NCBI GenBank assembly: GCA_905372135.1
Contig: CAJPNS010000007.1
Span: 1-34,940, forward strand
Source: Porphyromonadaceae bacterium
GTDB lineage: Bacteria > Bacteroidota > Bacteroidia > Bacteroidales > Paludibacteraceae
Direction: 5' to 3'
DNA: 34,940 bases
How positions within the stretch are numbered: position 1 is the stretch's first letter; each line of letters opens with the position of its first letter. Under the pieces are notes generated by a model. That model was not told the DNA's origin, made no database searches, and saw only the letters and a list, made by a program, of their open reading frames with translations. A program made the translations under genes and the position numbers. Positions 32,383 through 34,940 of the stretch are shown in pieces.

Positions 32383-32733
32383 CTATTCGTCGGCTACGGA
32401 GACAGTTACGCGGTCGACATTGCCGTTTGCGAAAGGGTCGTATTTAGATACGGCTACTCTAAGACGGTCGATAGCGGGGAACTCCTTTTTAATACTCTTG
32501 TGGATACGATAAGCTACATTCTCGAGCAGATTGGCAGCAAGGCTCATTTCGTCTTTTACAATTTTGTAAACAGTCTCATAATTGACCGTATCGGCTATAT
32601 CGTCGCTTATAGCCGACCGCTCGGCATCGATATCAAAAGATACGTCTACCGAGAAGTTGTTGCCGTATTGTCGCTCATGGTCGTATATGCCGTGATAGGC
32701 TTTTAGCCGTATATTATCGAGATGTATTGTCAT
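32383..32733 (-). CDS. folB: Dihydroneopterin aldolase
   Basis: The product has 116 residues, full length. It splits 7,8-dihydroneopterin to 6-hydroxymethyl-dihydropterin and glycolaldehyde in folate synthesis. Family features: IRLKAYHGIYDHERQYGNNF (residues 8-27, with the pterin-side Glu/Tyr region), a central VNYETVYKIV, LLENVAYRIH with the pterin-binding Glu, and a C-terminal RVAVSKYDPF with the catalytic Lys. Its start lies 17 bases after the lrgB stop, so it is the third gene of an lrgA-lrgB-folB unit. It converges with the porin gene. Confidence 0.95.
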   Translation of the reverse strand: MTIHLDNIRLKAYHGIYDHERQYGNNFSVDVSFDIDAERSAISDDIADTVNYETVYKIVKDEMSLAANLLENVAYRIHKSIKKEFPAIDRLRVAVSKYDPFANGNVDRVTVSVADE

Positions 32734-32750
32734 AGAATAGTTATATAATA

Positions 32751-33461
32751 TTAGTTCAATATCTTTTCGATGAATGGCATTACCATTGCCGTCATTATTC
32801 CCATTATACCGATGGCAAGTCCGCTAATAGCGCCTTCGGTAGCCCCCATTTCGATAGCTCTCACCGTACCCAAAGCGTGCGACGCTGTGCCCATAGCGAG
32901 TCCTTTGACGACCTTGCTCTTTATATTCAGATATCGGAGCACAATAGGTCCTACCGCTCCGCCGAATATTCCACAGATAATGACGAATACTACGGCAAGT
33001 TCGGGGATACCGTGGTTGTTTTTAGCTATACTGATAGCTATCGGTGTAGTAACGGACTTAGGTGCAAGTGAGAATAGCATTTGGGTATCTGTTCCCATAA
33101 GTTTGGCTATACCCACTACACTCACTATACCGACGATACAACCTACAAACACAGCCGTCAGTATCGATATTATATTGCCTTTGAGGTAATAAATCTGTTC
33201 GTACAATACATAACCGAGAGCTACCACACTGGGACCGAGCATAAAATTGAGAAACCTCGTATTGTTTCTGAATACGGAGTAGTCGATTCCGGTTGTTTTA
33301 AGGAATACGATTATTATTATCATCGAAATGAGCAGAGGCTGAATGATGGGAAGTTTGAGTCTTTTGTATAGGAAAATCCCCAAAAGATATGAGCCCATAA
33401 CCAACGTAAGGGCAAAAAGCTCGCTTCGTAGCAAGTCTGTCAACAGGTTGCAGGTATTCAA
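32751..33461 (-). CDS. lrgB: LrgB-family membrane protein
   Basis: The product has 236 residues with about seven membrane helices. The family signature is visible: SLAPKSVTTPIAISIAKNNH (near residue 130), then GIFGGAVGPIVLRYL and a C-terminal MGTASHALGTVRAIEMGATE. LrgB works with LrgA. The pair is described as controlling murein hydrolase export and autolysis, and in some bacteria and in plants as moving pyruvate or glycolate. The frame opens with TTG, which overlaps the lrgA stop as TTGA; the next ATG (codon 22) would cut the first helix, so I keep TTG. Translation is probably coupled to lrgA. Confidence 0.88.
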   Translation of the reverse strand: MNTCNLLTDLLRSELFALTLVMGSYLLGIFLYKRLKLPIIQPLLISMIIIIVFLKTTGIDYSVFRNNTRFLNFMLGPSVVALGYVLYEQIYYLKGNIISILTAVFVGCIVGIVSVVGIAKLMGTDTQMLFSLAPKSVTTPIAISIAKNNHGIPELAVVFVIICGIFGGAVGPIVLRYLNIKSKVVKGLAMGTASHALGTVRAIEMGATEGAISGLAIGIMGIMTAMVMPFIEKILN

Positions 33462-33811
33462 AGCCGACCTCCTTTATGGCGTCGTTCCATACGGTCTTGG
33501 ACGAAAGCTACTACTATGATAGTAAGTATTGTACTTACCATTATCGATATCATTATAGCCCATATCGACCTCGACAATACTTCGGTATAAACCATAAGCC
33601 CTACCGAAGCAGGTACAAAAAATATAGCCATATTCTTGGTTATTACCGTAGCTGCATCTTTCACATATTCCGCCTTGACAACCTTCAGGATAAGGCTTAC
33701 AAACAGCAGCATCATACCTATGACACTGCCGGGGATATATCCCCCTATAATATTGGCAATGGCCTCGCCCAGAAGGTAAAACAATAGTATAAAAAACAGT
33801 CCTTTTATCAT
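33458..33811 (-). CDS. lrgA: LrgA/CidA-family membrane protein
   Basis: The product has 117 residues from the ATG that begins MIKGLFFILLFYLLGEAIAN; an upstream in-frame ATG at 33835 would place the start before the likely promoter. Four membrane helices are visible, with the family motif GGYIPGSVIGMMLLFVSLIL (near residue 25) and IFFVPASVGLMVY (near residue 70), ending in a basic tail (RMERRHKGGRL). It is holin-like in fold and partners LrgB, which overlaps its stop codon. A -7 promoter box sits 14 bases upstream, leaving a very short leader. Confidence 0.88.
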   Translation of the reverse strand: MIKGLFFILLFYLLGEAIANIIGGYIPGSVIGMMLLFVSLILKVVKAEYVKDAATVITKNMAIFFVPASVGLMVYTEVLSRSIWAIMISIMVSTILTIIVVAFVQDRMERRHKGGRL

Positions 33812-33824
33812 AAAAATCGAAGTG

Positions 33825-33832
33825 CAAAAGTA
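33825..33832 (-). promoter_or_regulatory. -7 promoter box of lrgA-lrgB-folB
   Basis: On the minus strand this reads TACTTTTG, a match to TAnnTTTG, 14 bases before the lrgA ATG. It supports the shorter lrgA start and a leader of only a few bases. Confidence 0.45.
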
Positions 33833-33835
33833 CAT

Positions 33836-34216
33836 CTTTTTGACGAATCGTAAGACAGACGTAATATTACTCTTTTCGTATTGCTTAAATATTTACCGAA
33901 TATTAATAATAGTATAATACATTATAATGAAAAATACTACAGCGGGAGAAGATACAGACATTATGTCAGCGCAATAATAGATGCGGTACGTCTCCAAGGT
34001 GTCTCCAAGGTGTCTCCAAGCTAACCATAAGGTAAAATATCGAAAAAGAGCATTGGTTTCTGTCAAATTGTCGTGAAAATCGATAGTATTCACAATAATC
34101 TTATCTCCCCAAAAAATACTTTTTTTTAACAATACAGATATATACCCAATTATAGCAAGGCAGCTAAAAGGTAAATGGCGGTATAAAATATGGAAATGAG
34201 GTATTATCGTCTGAGA
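33836..34216. other. Gene-free AT-rich gap
   Basis: No convincing gene was seen. The only long minus-strand frame (33893-34219) starts with TTG inside the neighbouring terminator and has no recognisable features. The gap contains a tandem 11-bp repeat (33990-34020). Confidence 0.5.
33990..34020. repeat. Tandem 11-bp repeat, 2.8 copies
   Basis: The unit GTCTCCAAGGT occurs at 33990 and 34001, and incompletely at 34012, head to tail without mismatches. Confidence 0.85.
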
Positions 34217-34251
34217 CAAAAAAACAGGCTACTCTTTTGGCGAGTAGCCTG
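34217..34251 (-). terminator. Rho-independent terminator of the lipoprotein gene
   Basis: On the minus strand CAGGCTACTC (34251-34242) pairs with GAGTAGCCTG (34234-34225) over a 7-base loop, then TTTTTTTG follows. It lies 65 bases past the stop at 34316. Confidence 0.88.
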
Positions 34252-34315
34252 CTTTTGGTTAGTGGATAGTAATATTACAGCGGGTAACTGTAAAAAAAAA
34301 CACCTTTTGCATTGT

Positions 34316-34702
34316 TCATTTTTTTGAGATTTTGGTTATAATGAATTTATTACCTGCCTTAGGGGCAGAATATTTTGCGTTAGGAGGAGGCAGACAGCCA
34401 TTGTATTCCAACTCTTTGTATATGCGTCCACTGACTACTACTTTCAGTCCTGATTGTCGGAAGTCAGACTTTATGGGCTCCGAAGGATATACGGAGAGTA
34501 TCCCTTCGGGATATTTGTCGAGTACTATCGAAAAAGTATCCTTAATCTCCGGGTAATCTATACAATCTTGTAATATAGTTGCGTCTACATTTGTAATCTC
34601 TATATGAGATTTCTCGTCTTTCTTTTTGCATCCACCCAAGGCTATAAACGCTGCCACGAGTAATAGTACGGAGGGGAGTGTTTTTAAAATCGACTTTTTC
34701 AT
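34316..34702 (-). CDS. Hypothetical lipoprotein
   Basis: The product has 128 residues. The signal MKKSILKTLPSVLLLVAAFI ends in a lipobox LGGC (Cys25) followed by KKKDEK. Lysines rather than the acidic residues of the surface-export signal follow the cysteine, so periplasm-facing anchoring is more likely. The mature part has two cysteines (DCIDYPE, NGCLPPP) and a basic C-terminus. I recognise no family. The start is set by a strong Shine-Dalgarno, AAAGGAGG (34718-34711), 8 bases before the ATG; this motif also overlaps the end of the upstream gene. The two genes therefore share a transcript, ended by the terminator at 34217-34251. Confidence 0.75.
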   Translation of the reverse strand: MKKSILKTLPSVLLLVAAFIALGGCKKKDEKSHIEITNVDATILQDCIDYPEIKDTFSIVLDKYPEGILSVYPSEPIKSDFRQSGLKVVVSGRIYKELEYNGCLPPPNAKYSAPKAGNKFIITKISKK

Positions 34703-34707
34703 AATAT

Positions 34708-34938
34708 TTACCTCCTTTTAAATTCTAAGCAATTCTTGTTATCATCATAATATAGCTTCAAAATATTGTTGTCTATCATATATTTATCAACTGTATTTAG
34801 ACTTTTTACATACGAAACACCATCTCCAATTTCGTTTATTTTCGTTCCTACCAACCTTGTTATTGATATAGAGGATGTTTTGATGTCAATAGTATACGTG
34901 CCAATGAAGTTGTTTGTAGAAGATACTGCTGTTAAAGA
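34708..34938 (-). CDS. Likely META (HslJ-like) domain protein, C-terminal part
   Basis: A minus-strand frame enters from the window edge and runs 76 codons to TAA at 34710-34708, 5 bases before the lipoprotein ATG. The readable part, FIGTYTIDIKTSSISITRL ... YVKSLNTVDKYMIDNNILKL YYDDNKNCLEFKRR, follows the META-domain pattern: a G.YT(I/V) strand, an S.T/GT segment, FL/YVKSL..V..Y helix, then a IL.LY....LEF strand pair. META proteins (such as HslJ) are small secreted or lipoprotein stress proteins of unclear function. The N-terminus and any signal peptide are outside the window, and the assignment rests on pattern only. Confidence 0.5.
   Translation of the reverse strand, partial: SLTAVSSTNNFIGTYTIDIKTSSISITRLVGTKINEIGDGVSYVKSLNTVDKYMIDNNILKLYYDDNKNCLEFKRR
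34711..34718 (-). promoter_or_regulatory. Strong Shine-Dalgarno of the lipoprotein gene
   Basis: AAAGGAGG on the minus strand, 8 bases before the ATG at 34702, is near-perfect to the anti-SD. This is uncommon in Bacteroidetes, which mostly initiate without an SD. It lies within the last codons of the upstream reading frame. Confidence 0.7.
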
Positions 34939-34940
34939 AT

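Noticed and set aside
33893..34219. 108-residue minus-strand frame
   Set aside because: It begins with TTG inside the terminator of the neighbouring lipoprotein gene, spans the 11-bp repeat, and shows no recognisable domain or ribosome binding site.

Overview
The window comes from a member of the Bacteroidota, most likely order Bacteroidales. Four things point there: a giant secreted protein with a type IX secretion (T9SS) C-terminal sorting domain; Bacteroidetes -7 promoter boxes of the form TAnnTTTG in front of most transcription units; a Porin_10-type outer-membrane protein; and a minus-strand housekeeping order typical of the group (DUF1599, DoxX-thioredoxin fusion, tpiA, then pdxJ, exbB, exbD, tonB). 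I cannot name a genus from sequence alone.

Layout. 1-3000: AT-rich accessory DNA. It opens with the 3' end of an IS3-family insertion sequence that has cut off the 5' end of one copy of a tandemly duplicated secreted-protein gene. The intact second copy and two more exported hypothetical proteins follow. 3015-11765 (-): one 2916-residue T9SS-exported surface protein built from about nine jelly-roll/cleaved-adhesin-like modules alternating with fibronectin-III-like modules. 12165-15706 (+): two glycosyltransferases and an OmpA-family protein. 15763-16210: a gene-free stretch holding a degenerate tandem array of 22-bp units, many with dyad symmetry. 16219-26325 (-): a long housekeeping block. 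26628-30227 (-): glycosyltransferase, small membrane protein, surE and a C69 dipeptidase. 30392-32341 (+): a putative porin. 32383-33811 (-): folB, lrgB, lrgA. 34316-end (-): a lipoprotein gene preceded by the 3' end of a likely META-domain protein.

How the genes work together. ExbB, ExbD and a TonB-family protein form an energy-transducing complex for outer-membrane import. LptG, OmpA, the porin and the T9SS adhesin build or decorate the outer membrane. TpiA, PdxJ, DapB, TrpS, FolB, ACP and SurE are core metabolism. LrgA/LrgB form a murein-hydrolase-export or small-metabolite membrane pair.

The most unusual element is the 22-bp-period dyad array at about 15866-16193. Next are the perfect 16-bp inverted repeat that ends inside the putative promoter of the first glycosyltransferase gene (12081-12122), and the base-exact IS/gene junction at 160/161. 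No clearly new multi-gene system (defence, secretion or biosynthetic) is visible.
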